From assembly GCA_043738625.1 (NCBI GenBank), contig JAYUFR010000027.1, positions 1 through 7,904 on the forward strand: a DNA stretch of 7,904 nucleotides. The letters run 5' to 3'. Both the position numbers and the translations under genes were made by a program. Below are positions 1 through 6,257 of this stretch, piece after piece. This DNA is from JANYCD01 sp043738625 (GTDB taxonomy: Bacteria; Pseudomonadota; Gammaproteobacteria; Burkholderiales; Rhodocyclaceae). The notes under the pieces are model-generated. The model had not been told where the DNA came from, did no database searches, and saw only the letters and a list, made by a program, of their open reading frames with translations. Position 1 is the first letter of the stretch, and each line of letters opens with the position of its first letter.

Positions 1-518
1 TGCAAATCGGCAAAAAGCGTCAGGAATTCGTCGCCAGCGCCGAAGATCACCGAAGGTCGAAACACGGTGACTGCTATCTCCGGCGCTGCCGCAAGGATGA
101 CGGCTTCGCCAGCGGCTTTCGAACGCAGATAACCGGAGGGTGCATCCACTGCCGCCTTGAGCGCCGACATGTGCAGCAGGCGTTTGATGCCACGCTGTTT
201 TGCGACCGCGACAATCTTGCGCGGCAGTTCGACATGTGCCTGCGCAAAACCGTTGCCGTAAGGGGTGCCGCGGCCGCCTTGCAGAATGCCGACGAGATTG
301 ATGACCGCGTCCTGATCGTGCATCAGGCTCGTAAGCACAGCAGCGTCGTGAACATCGGCCGTGACCACGTCCACAGTTGGCAACAAGATCAAATCCCTGG
401 CGCGCTCACGCCGCCGGCTGGGTACCGTGACGTCGATGCCTTGTTCCGCAAGCCGGCGTACGACATGGCGGCCGAGAAATCCGGAACCGCCGATGACCAA
501 TACATTTTGAATTTTCAT
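1..518 (-). CDS. Complex I NDUFA9-like NAD(P)-binding protein (atypical SDR), N-terminal part, cut by the window edge
   Basis: Reading from the ATG at 518 down to base 1 gives 172 residues with no stop, roughly the first half of a family usually about 300-320 residues long. The N-terminus is a Rossmann beta-alpha-beta unit with a GxxGxxG dinucleotide loop (G10, G13, G16 in GGSGFLG) after a hydrophobic strand. Further on are the NLVGIL strand end (74-79), S118 and a YxxxK pair (Y130, K134), followed by an FRPSVIFG segment (153-160). These match extended/atypical short-chain dehydrogenases of the NDUFA9-like group, which bind NAD(P)(H); a specific substrate is not known for the bacterial members. 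An AGGA about 10 bases before the ATG may be the ribosome site. It lies 43 bases downstream of slt on the same strand and probably shares its transcript. The role in or near respiratory complex I is by family name only; a sugar epimerase-like enzyme is the alternative. Confidence 0.87.
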   Translation of the reverse strand, partial: MKIQNVLVIGGSGFLGRHVVRRLAEQGIDVTVPSRRRERARDLILLPTVDVVTADVHDAAVLTSLMHDQDAVINLVGILQGGRGTPYGNGFAQAHVELPRKIVAVAKQRGIKRLLHMSALKAAVDAPSGYLRSKAAGEAVILAAAPEIAVTVFRPSVIFGAGDEFLTLFADL

Positions 519-561
519 TGCAGACCGATCCTGTATGAAGTGTTTCCGCGTGATGATGGAA

Positions 562-2511
562 TCAAGGCAAATTCGTGGCCCCGGTCTGCCGTGTCGGCTG
601 GATGATACCCAGCCGGGATTTCAGCGAGCGGGGTTTTTCGTCGAACAGGATGGCGTAATAGATCGAGTTGCTCATGACCTTCTTGACGTAATCGCGCGTC
701 TCGCTGAACGGAATGGTCTCGATGTAAATGGCGCCCTCCATGGGCGCATCGCCCAGCCAGCGCCGCGCACGACTGGGCCCGGCATTGTAGGCCGCGCAGG
801 CGAGCACCGGGTGATTGTCGAGACTGGTCAGTACCATCTTCAAATAGTGGGTGCCGAGGGTTACATTGGTTCCCATGTCCGCTACCTGTGCCGGATGGTA
901 ATCGGCCAGACCGATTTTATGCGCCACCCATTGCGCGGTTTTCGGCATCAGTTGCATCAACCCCTGTGCGCCGACGCCTGACTTGGCGCCCATGATGAAG
1001 CGGCTCTCCTGTCGCATCAACGCATAAATCCAGCCATCGTCCAGATCCAGTTCCTTTGCCTTCGGGCCGACCTGGTCGCGGTAGGGTGCGAGATAACGCA
1101 GCGAATAATCGTGTTCCTCAAGCGTGCGTTCCGCAGTGAAGATGGCCCGGTCGAAGACGTCGTTGCGGCGCGCCAGTTCGGCGGTGGCCAACAGTTGCCG
1201 ATCCGTCATGCCGCGAATCGACCAGTTCCATTCGCGCGTGCCTTCAACCCGCATGTCAAGGTGAAACAGGGCCAGCGCGCGCTTCAGTCCCGGATTGGCG
1301 GCAACCGTCGCCAACTCTGCGGTTGACGGCGGTAGCGCGCGCGGCGGCAAGGAGGCGGCCCAACCCAGTTCGTCGTCGGCAAGGTTGCTGTAGAAGTTCG
1401 GTTGATGGCCGATTTGCTGGTAGTGCGCGCGTGCCTCATCGGGTTTGCCCAACGCCATCAGGGCACGACCGCGCCAGTACATCCAGTCCGGTTTTGCCTG
1501 CATCTGCGGCGGCATTTGTGTGATCGCATGTTCGACCGTGGCCCAGTCCAGCGCGCGCAATGCTGCGCGCACCCGCCAAGCCAGCTGTTCTTCGGAAAGC
1601 GATGCATCTTCTGCCAATGCATACCAGGACAGCGCTTCACTCATGTGGCGTCGCGCAGCCTGCAGCGCGAGTTGCCCCCACGCATAAGCCTGGTCGTCCG
1701 CCGAAAAACTGTTCTGCAGTTTGCGCCAGCGCAACGCCGCTTCCTGCGGATCCTGGCGCGCCAGTTGTTGAACGGCGAACAACACGGTCTCGCGGCCCGC
1801 GCGGCTGGCGGCAAAGTTTTTCGGCAATTTCTTGTCGAGCGTGCGGCCCGGATTGGCAGCCGCAGCTTCAAGCGATTTTGCCTGCGGCATCTCCTTGTCC
1901 GGCAGATATCCGGCGGCGCGGCGCGCCTCGGCAAGATTACCGGCTTCGAGCAGGCGCCGCACCCGCTGCCAGACATCATCGATCGAGAGGCGTTTGCCGA
2001 CCAGCAGCCGGTCAATCACCGGATCGCAGGACTGTGGCAGGCTGGTAGCGGAAAACCAGACCGGGCGGGCTTCGTCGAGCGCGGTTGAGTCTTTTTGCAA
2101 CTGCAAACGCGCTTGCCAGTCATAGCAGACGGTCTCCTGATCGGACTGGACCAGCAGCGCATACTCCTTGCGAAACGTCTCCCATTGACCACGCTGGCCG
2201 AGATTTTTGAGCCAGTCGGCCCGCAGTTTTTCCGCCGGCCAGGTGCCGGCTTCGTGGGTCAGGAAGTCGCTCACGCCGGCGTCATCGTCGTTGTTCAGCC
2301 GCAGGCGCAGCAGCCAGTAGCGCGCCCAGGGTTCGAGGTCGTAGCCGCGCAGATCTTCGGTGAGGCGCGCCAGTTTTGGCGCTTCGCCGACTCTGAAGGC
2401 TTCGCGGGCGGCGAGAAATTGGTTGTCGCCCGGCGCTGCAAACGCCAGAAGAGGCAGGAGAAAAGCAACAACGAGAAGCTTGGCGCTAGTGGCGGTATAG
2501 TCACGAATCAT
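562..2511 (-). CDS. slt: Soluble lytic murein transglycosylase (Slt70 type)
   Basis: Periplasmic enzyme that cleaves the MurNAc-GlcNAc bond of peptidoglycan, forming 1,6-anhydro-MurNAc ends. With the ATG at 2511 the product is 649 residues, normal for Slt70. Residues 1-25 form a signal peptide (hydrophobic LLVVAFLLPLLAFA, cleavage likely after AFA). Residues ~26-480 are an alanine- and tryptophan-rich helical region, as expected of the doughnut-shaped helical-repeat domain. The C-terminal goose-type lysozyme fold shows the catalytic glutamate E502 in RQESRF, then GAQGLMQLMP (514-523), AYNAG (574-578) and ETRDYV (604-609). The reading frame stays open upstream to a GTG at 2640. An ATG at 2559, with a GGCGG-like ribosome site, would add 16 basic residues but overlap the divergent folate gene. 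I prefer 2511 because it gives a compact signal peptide and no overlap, although it has no obvious Shine-Dalgarno. Family assignment is very secure; the start is not. Confidence 0.95.
   Translation of the reverse strand: MIRDYTATSAKLLVVAFLLPLLAFAAPGDNQFLAAREAFRVGEAPKLARLTEDLRGYDLEPWARYWLLRLRLNNDDDAGVSDFLTHEAGTWPAEKLRADWLKNLGQRGQWETFRKEYALLVQSDQETVCYDWQARLQLQKDSTALDEARPVWFSATSLPQSCDPVIDRLLVGKRLSIDDVWQRVRRLLEAGNLAEARRAAGYLPDKEMPQAKSLEAAAANPGRTLDKKLPKNFAASRAGRETVLFAVQQLARQDPQEAALRWRKLQNSFSADDQAYAWGQLALQAARRHMSEALSWYALAEDASLSEEQLAWRVRAALRALDWATVEHAITQMPPQMQAKPDWMYWRGRALMALGKPDEARAHYQQIGHQPNFYSNLADDELGWAASLPPRALPPSTAELATVAANPGLKRALALFHLDMRVEGTREWNWSIRGMTDRQLLATAELARRNDVFDRAIFTAERTLEEHDYSLRYLAPYRDQVGPKAKELDLDDGWIYALMRQESRFIMGAKSGVGAQGLMQLMPKTAQWVAHKIGLADYHPAQVADMGTNVTLGTHYLKMVLTSLDNHPVLACAAYNAGPSRARRWLGDAPMEGAIYIETIPFSETRDYVKKVMSNSIYYAILFDEKPRSLKSRLGIIQPTRQTGATNLP
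2496..2501 (+). promoter_or_regulatory. Candidate -10 element (TATAGT) for the folate cyclo-ligase / transporter transcript
   Basis: TATAGT matches five of six consensus positions and would start RNA near 2508, about 30 bases before the GTG at 2538. It lies inside the signal-peptide codons of slt, as it must given the short intergenic gap. No good -35 box is seen. Confidence 0.3.
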
Positions 2512-2517
2512 GAATTG

Positions 2518-2526
2518 AATGTAGCA
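2518..2526 (-). promoter_or_regulatory. Candidate extended -10 (TGCTACATT) for slt
   Basis: On the minus strand TGC-TACATT has the TGn extension and four of six -10 matches. It ends six bases before the ATG at 2511, which would make the message nearly leaderless and fits the absence of a ribosome site there. If translation instead starts at 2559 this element is meaningless. No clear -35 was found. Confidence 0.25.
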
Positions 2527-2537
2527 CAGCCGCCAGC

Positions 2538-3128
2538 GTGCCCTTGCCCGAAAATTCATTGCTAAATTCCGCCCATCGCGCAGACTTGCGGCGTACCCGC
2601 ATCGCGGCGCGAGAAGCCATTCCTGCGGATCGACATGCACAGTTTTCGGTCGCAGTGGATGATCATCTCAAGCATTTTCTGGCATCCCGTCGGCCCGGCG
2701 TGCTGGCATTTTGCTGGCCGATCCGTGCCGAATTCGATTGCCGGCGGTTGGCGCGACATCTTATCGATTGCGGCTGGCGCGGCTGCATTCCTGTTGTGAT
2801 CAAGGTTGACGCACCCATGACATTCCGCGCATGGGCGCCGGATTCAACCATGAGCGTCGACCGTCACGGCATTCCGATTCCGGCTGACGGCGCAACGTTG
2901 ATTCCGGATGTCGTTTTGCTTCCCCTCGTTGCCTTCGACGCGCGGGGCTTTCGTCTCGGCTATGGCGGCGGCTATTTCGACCGCACGCTGGCCGGTCTCG
3001 CCCCCCGGCCGTTCGCCATCGGGGTTGGATTCGAAGTGGCGCGCGTTGACTCCATTCAGCCGCAGGAACACGACATTCCCCTTGACGCTATTGTCACTGA
3101 GGCAGGCGCTGAATTTTTTAATGGCTGA
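2538..3128 (+). CDS. fau: 5-formyltetrahydrofolate cyclo-ligase (5,10-methenyltetrahydrofolate synthetase)
   Basis: Cytosolic enzyme that uses ATP to turn 5-formyltetrahydrofolate into 5,10-methenyltetrahydrofolate, returning this inhibitory storage folate to the one-carbon pool. The product is 196 residues, typical for the family. The N-terminal helix is rich in arginine (ADLRRTRIAARE, 15-26), where the family has its ATP-phosphate-contacting basic residues. The family signature lies at 126-149: LLPLVAFDARG followed by FRLGYGGGYFDR, the glycine-rich nucleotide/folate loop. The C-terminal HDIPLDAIVTE (178-188) is also characteristic. The GTG at 2538 is the farthest upstream start and lacks a clear ribosome site; in-frame TTG codons at 2544 and 2559 are alternatives, and the conserved helix begins around residue 14 so all would keep it. 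It is divergent from slt and 23 bases upstream of a transporter gene. In enterobacteria the homologue (ygfA) follows the 6S RNA gene; there is no room for that here. Confidence 0.95.
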   Translation: MPLPENSLLNSAHRADLRRTRIAAREAIPADRHAQFSVAVDDHLKHFLASRRPGVLAFCWPIRAEFDCRRLARHLIDCGWRGCIPVVIKVDAPMTFRAWAPDSTMSVDRHGIPIPADGATLIPDVVLLPLVAFDARGFRLGYGGGYFDRTLAGLAPRPFAIGVGFEVARVDSIQPQEHDIPLDAIVTEAGAEFFNG

Positions 3129-3140
3129 GCAAATAGCCGT

Positions 3141-3145
3141 GGAGG
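3141..3145 (+). promoter_or_regulatory. Strong ribosome binding site (GGAGG) for the MFS transporter
   Basis: A perfect GGAGG lies six bases before the GTG at 3152. It settles that codon as the start even though it is not ATG, and places the N-terminus immediately before the first transmembrane helix. Confidence 0.85.
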
Positions 3146-3151
3146 CGACAG

Positions 3152-4429
3152 GTGGCGAATCCCGTTAGCAGAGTGTTGTTTGCGAGTTTGGTGGGCACGG
3201 CGATCGAGTTCTTCGATTTTTATATCTTTGCCAACGCCGCGGTACTCGTTTTTCCAAAACTTTTTTTTCCTGCCTCCGATCCCGCTGCCGCGATGATGCA
3301 ATCATTCGCGACTTTCTCGATTGCATTCTTTGCGCGCCCGATCGGATCGGCTTTGTTTGGCCATTTTGGCGATCGTATCGGGCGCAAGGCGACGTTGGTG
3401 ACCGCGTTGTTGACGATGGGGATTTCGACGCTGGCCATCGGGCTGTTACCGACCTATGCGGAAACAGGTTCTTTGGCACCCATCCTGTTGGCCCTGTGCC
3501 GTTTTGGGCAAGGCCTTGGGTTGGGTGGCGAATGGGGCGGCGCAGTGCTGCTTGCGACCGAATATGCGCCGCCGGGAAGGCGCGCCTGGTACGGCATGTT
3601 TCCCCAGTTGGGTGCGCCATTGGGCCTGTTTCTCTCCGGGGTCAGCTTTCTGTTGTTGAGTCGGCTGCTGACCGAAGATCAGTTTTTCAGTTTCGGCTGG
3701 CGCATTCCATTTTTGGCCAGTGCGGTTCTGGTATTGATGGGGCTCTACGTGCGTTTGAAAATTGCTGAAACGCCGGCCTTTCAGAAAGCGCTGCAGAACA
3801 ACAAGCGCGTCAAGCTCCCCATCATGGTCGTCCTGCGCCATCACGCGCCAGCGATGGTGCTGGGTGTATCGATCACGATCGGCGGTTTTGTATTGTTTTA
3901 TCTGATCACGGTGTTCGCCCTGGGCTGGGCTACCACCGTGCTCAAGGTTCCCCGCCCGGATTTCGTGGTGGTGCAACTGATTGCCATGCTGTTGTTTGCG
4001 GCGGCGATCCCGCTCTCCGCTGTACTGGTCGACCGTTACGGCGGCCGTGTGGTGTTGTTGACCGTGGCCGTTTCAACCATTGTGTTCGGCGGGTTGTTTG
4101 CGCCAATGTTCGGGTCCGGCGATCTGATCCAGATCGCCTTCTTTCTGATGCTCGGCATGACTGTGCTGGGAATGAACTATGGCCCGATAGGCGCCGTTCT
4201 TTCCGGCCTGTTTCCCACCGAGGTGCGCTATACCGGATCGTCATTGACCTACAACCTGGGCGGCATTCTGGGCGCATCACTGGCGCCGTATATCGCCACA
4301 TGGCTGGCGCGCAATTATGGGCTCGCCTATGTCGGCTACTACCTGTCTTGCGCCGGAGCACTGACCCTGGCAGCGCTGCTGGTCGCGCGCAGGAAGACCC
4401 TGGATAGCGCCGCGGTGGAAAACGGCTAG
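3152..4429 (+). CDS. MFS transporter, metabolite:H+ symporter (MHS) type
   Basis: Inner-membrane secondary transporter of 425 residues with about twelve hydrophobic segments in two halves, the normal MFS size. The first helix carries GTAIEFFDFYIFA (15-27), typical of the ProP/ShiA/KgtP/YhjE group. The loop between helices 2 and 3 has the MFS signature GHFGDRIGRK (70-79). Helix 4 has RFGQGLGLGGEWGGA (117-131), a hallmark of the metabolite:H+ symporters. FGWRIPFL (181-188) marks the end of the first half, and LFPTEVRYTGSSL (353-365) lies near helix 11. The cargo cannot be read from sequence; known relatives carry organic acids, shikimate, proline or betaine. The GTG start at 3152 is fixed by a strong GGAGG six bases before it. 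It follows the folate cyclo-ligase gene by 23 bases, so cotranscription is likely without implying a folate substrate. A run of eight T at 3261-3268 sits in codons 37-39. Confidence 0.93.
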   Translation: MANPVSRVLFASLVGTAIEFFDFYIFANAAVLVFPKLFFPASDPAAAMMQSFATFSIAFFARPIGSALFGHFGDRIGRKATLVTALLTMGISTLAIGLLPTYAETGSLAPILLALCRFGQGLGLGGEWGGAVLLATEYAPPGRRAWYGMFPQLGAPLGLFLSGVSFLLLSRLLTEDQFFSFGWRIPFLASAVLVLMGLYVRLKIAETPAFQKALQNNKRVKLPIMVVLRHHAPAMVLGVSITIGGFVLFYLITVFALGWATTVLKVPRPDFVVVQLIAMLLFAAAIPLSAVLVDRYGGRVVLLTVAVSTIVFGGLFAPMFGSGDLIQIAFFLMLGMTVLGMNYGPIGAVLSGLFPTEVRYTGSSLTYNLGGILGASLAPYIATWLARNYGLAYVGYYLSCAGALTLAALLVARRKTLDSAAVENG

Positions 4430-4464
4430 TCCCTGCATTTTCGCCAGTCCTGCGTTTTCGCGAG
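4430..4464. repeat. Imperfect tandem repeat filling the convergent gap between the transporter and patB genes
   Basis: TCCCTGCATTTTCGCCAG (4430-4447) is followed directly by TCCTGCGTTTTCGCGAG (4448-4464). The copies differ by one deleted C and two substitutions. Together they occupy exactly the space between the two stop codons. Neither copy forms a stable hairpin followed by a T-run, so no terminator is called here. Confidence 0.6.
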
Positions 4465-5619
4465 CTAACCCGCCAGCGCTTTTTGCATGCGTGCCAGCGC
4501 CGTGTCCAGGGTTGCCCGCGGGCAACCGAAGTTGAGCCGAACAAATCCCGGTGCACCGAAGTCGGCGCCGTCGGATAGTCCCACTCCTGCGGCTTCAAAA
4601 AAACGTTGCGGGTTGTCGGCGCCATGTGTCTTGCACAATTCACGCGCATCGATCCACGCCAGATAAGTCGCTTCCACTGGCGCCATCGATAGCCCCTTCA
4701 TGCGGCCCACTGCCGCTTCGACCTGTCGCGCGTTGTCGCGCAAATATCCAAGCAGTGCGCTGCGCCAGGGCCCGCCATGACGGAAAGCAGCTTCACAGGC
4801 GACCAGGCCCAGCGTATTCACATGCGGCATGATGCCCTGCATCACGGTGCGAAAGTCGCGGCGCAGGCGCGCATCGGCAATCACCGCAAAGGCGCAGCCG
4901 AGTCCCGGAATGTTGAATGTTTTTGAAGGCGCCATCAGGGTGATGGTGCGCTTCGCCATCTCCGGCGACAGACTGGCGAAGGGGCGGTGCCTGCGTGCCG
5001 GGTCAAGAATCAGGTCGCAGTGAATTTCGTCGGAACAGACAATCAGATTATGTTTTTCGGCGAGCCGCGCGATTTTCAGCAATTCGTTCTCGTGCCAGGC
5101 GCGGCCAACGGGATTGTGTGGATGACAGAGCAGCAGCATTTTCGCCCTGCTTTGTTGCAGCGCTTGATCGGTGGCGTCGGCATCCCATTCCCAACGCGTG
5201 TCATCGCGCACCAGCGCCGCGCTTGCCAGGTGGCGCTGGGCGTGTTTTGGCGCGGAAAGAAACGGCGGATAAATCGGCGTTGCGGTGAACACCGTATCGC
5301 CCGCGTCGCCAGCCGTGCGGCAAGCCACATTGAGCCCGGCCACCAGTCCCGGCAGCCACACCAGCCATTCTTCCTTCACCGGCCAGGCGTATTCGCGCGC
5401 AAGATGTTCGAGCACAGCATCCACCAACGATGGCCAGGGCTGGCCGTAGCCGAACACGCCGTGGCTGACGCGCTGCTGGAGCGCTTCCAGCACGACCGGT
5501 GGCGCGGCGAAATCCATGTCCGCCACCCACAGCGGAATGACATCGCGGTCAGCGTATTTGTTCCACTTGGTGGAGTCGCCGCCGCGACGATCAATGACCG
5601 TATCGAAATCGAAAGACAT
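4465..5619 (-). CDS. patB: PatB/MalY-type PLP-dependent C-S beta-lyase / class I-II aminotransferase
   Basis: Fold-type I pyridoxal-phosphate enzyme of 384 residues, close to the ~390 usual for MalY/PatB. Relatives break the C-S bond of cystathionine or cysteine conjugates, releasing homocysteine or another thiol plus pyruvate and ammonia; some are annotated simply as aminotransferases. Visible landmarks: N-terminal DRRGGDSTKWNKY (10-22) and PLWVADMDF (29-37), strongly typical of this subfamily; NPVGR (169-173); SDEIHCDLI (197-205), with the aspartate that pairs with the PLP ring nitrogen; SKTFNIPGL (232-240), with K233 the Schiff-base lysine; and R361 in RLNFGCPR, which binds the substrate carboxylate. 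The ATG lies 2 bases after the stop of the methyltransferase gene, so translation is probably coupled. Convergent with the transporter gene. The PatB/MalY family is secure; the in vivo substrate (cystathionine versus another S-conjugate) is not. Confidence 0.92.
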   Translation of the reverse strand: MSFDFDTVIDRRGGDSTKWNKYADRDVIPLWVADMDFAAPPVVLEALQQRVSHGVFGYGQPWPSLVDAVLEHLAREYAWPVKEEWLVWLPGLVAGLNVACRTAGDAGDTVFTATPIYPPFLSAPKHAQRHLASAALVRDDTRWEWDADATDQALQQSRAKMLLLCHPHNPVGRAWHENELLKIARLAEKHNLIVCSDEIHCDLILDPARRHRPFASLSPEMAKRTITLMAPSKTFNIPGLGCAFAVIADARLRRDFRTVMQGIMPHVNTLGLVACEAAFRHGGPWRSALLGYLRDNARQVEAAVGRMKGLSMAPVEATYLAWIDARELCKTHGADNPQRFFEAAGVGLSDGADFGAPGFVRLNFGCPRATLDTALARMQKALAG

Positions 5620-5621
5620 GC

Positions 5622-6242
5622 TCAGGCGGCGTGGGCGATTCCGAGATAGCGGTAACCGGCGAAGCGCGGCACATTCTTCAGGTACTCCGTCTCCAATCGG
5701 TCAAGCGCGAAGCCGCTGTCACCAATCAGCGCCGGCATGTCGCGATTGAGATTGCAACCGCCCATGCAGCGTTTCCACAGCGGGTTGAGCCGGTTCTGCC
5801 AGCGTTGCACACCAATATCCGGCGAGCGGCCATGCTCGCAGAAAATCAGGCGACCGCCGGGCTTGAGCACGCGGCGCATTTCCGTGAGTGCCTGTTCGAC
5901 GGCGGGAATCGTACACAGCGCAAACGTCACCAGCACCGTATCCACGCTTTCGTTTTGCAGCGGAATTGATTCGCAGCCCTGCGGCACAAGATCCACCGGA
6001 AACGGCAGATCACGGCTGCGCTGCCGCGCCAGCGCCAGCAATTCCTCACCTGGATCGATGCCGATCACGCGCTCGACTTTCGCCGGGTCGTAGAAGGGCA
6101 GGTTGTGCCCGGAGCCGATGCCGACTTCCAGCACGCGGCCGCGCGCCAGTGGCGTGACCAGTTGACGCTGTTCCTGCATCATCTCCTGGCCGCAGGCCCA
6201 GTCAATGATGCGCGGCAGAATGTGCTTGTCATAGAAGCCCAT
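5622..6242 (-). CDS. Class I SAM-dependent methyltransferase, METTL7-like
   Basis: Soluble Rossmann-fold methyltransferase of 206 residues. S-adenosylmethionine site: motif I VLEVGIGSG (37-45), acidic D63 at the end of strand 2 (GIDPG), the VDTVLVTFALCTI strand (100-112) and VLKPGG (125-130) followed by FCEHG. The C-terminal half carries WQNRLNPLWKRCMGGCNLNRD (148-168) and AGYRYLGIA (195-203). From memory these line up with the corresponding segments of the METTL7/TMT1 proteins (a DPxW...DGCNLTRE motif and a final YGYA), the human members of which methylate thiols. The bacterial protein lacks their N-terminal membrane anchor. Function here is inference: thiol methyltransferase is possible, while a UbiE-like or generic small-molecule methyltransferase is the alternative. 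The ATG at 6242 has a good AAGAGGAA ribosome site and lies 15 bases after ilvA; its stop is 2 bases from the next gene. Family confidence is high, substrate unknown. Confidence 0.92.
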   Translation of the reverse strand: MGFYDKHILPRIIDWACGQEMMQEQRQLVTPLARGRVLEVGIGSGHNLPFYDPAKVERVIGIDPGEELLALARQRSRDLPFPVDLVPQGCESIPLQNESVDTVLVTFALCTIPAVEQALTEMRRVLKPGGRLIFCEHGRSPDIGVQRWQNRLNPLWKRCMGGCNLNRDMPALIGDSGFALDRLETEYLKNVPRFAGYRYLGIAHAA

Positions 6243-6245
6243 GGA

Positions 6246-6253
6246 TTCCTCTT
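6246..6253 (-). promoter_or_regulatory. Ribosome binding site (AAGAGGAA) for the methyltransferase
   Basis: On the minus strand AAGAGGAA lies three bases before the ATG at 6242, with its AGAGGA core four bases from the ATG. It falls in the 15-base gap between the ilvA stop and this start, supporting separate but efficient translation within one transcript. Confidence 0.6.
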
Positions 6254-6257
6254 GCCT

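Noticed and set aside
2512..2537. 6S RNA gene upstream of the folate cyclo-ligase, as in enterobacteria
   Set aside because: Only 26 bases lie between the divergent start codons; there is no space for a ~180-base RNA and slt occupies the upstream DNA.
1402..2565. Plus-strand open frames (228 and 156 codons) opposite slt
   Set aside because: In codon register with slt; low-complexity Arg/Gln/Leu-rich translations and no motifs.
3446..3976. Minus-strand open frame (176 codons) opposite the transporter
   Set aside because: In codon register with the transporter gene; hydrophilic Gln/His-rich translation expected from the antisense of membrane-helix codons.
4430..4490. Intrinsic bidirectional terminator between the convergent genes
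   Set aside because: The nearest candidates (GCG-TTTT-CGC in the repeat, AGCGCTTTTT inside the patB end) have stems of only three base pairs or lack a proper loop.
4987..5649. Plus-strand open frame (220 codons) opposite patB
   Set aside because: Same codon-register shadow effect; no domain, while the opposite strand has the complete PLP-enzyme motif set.
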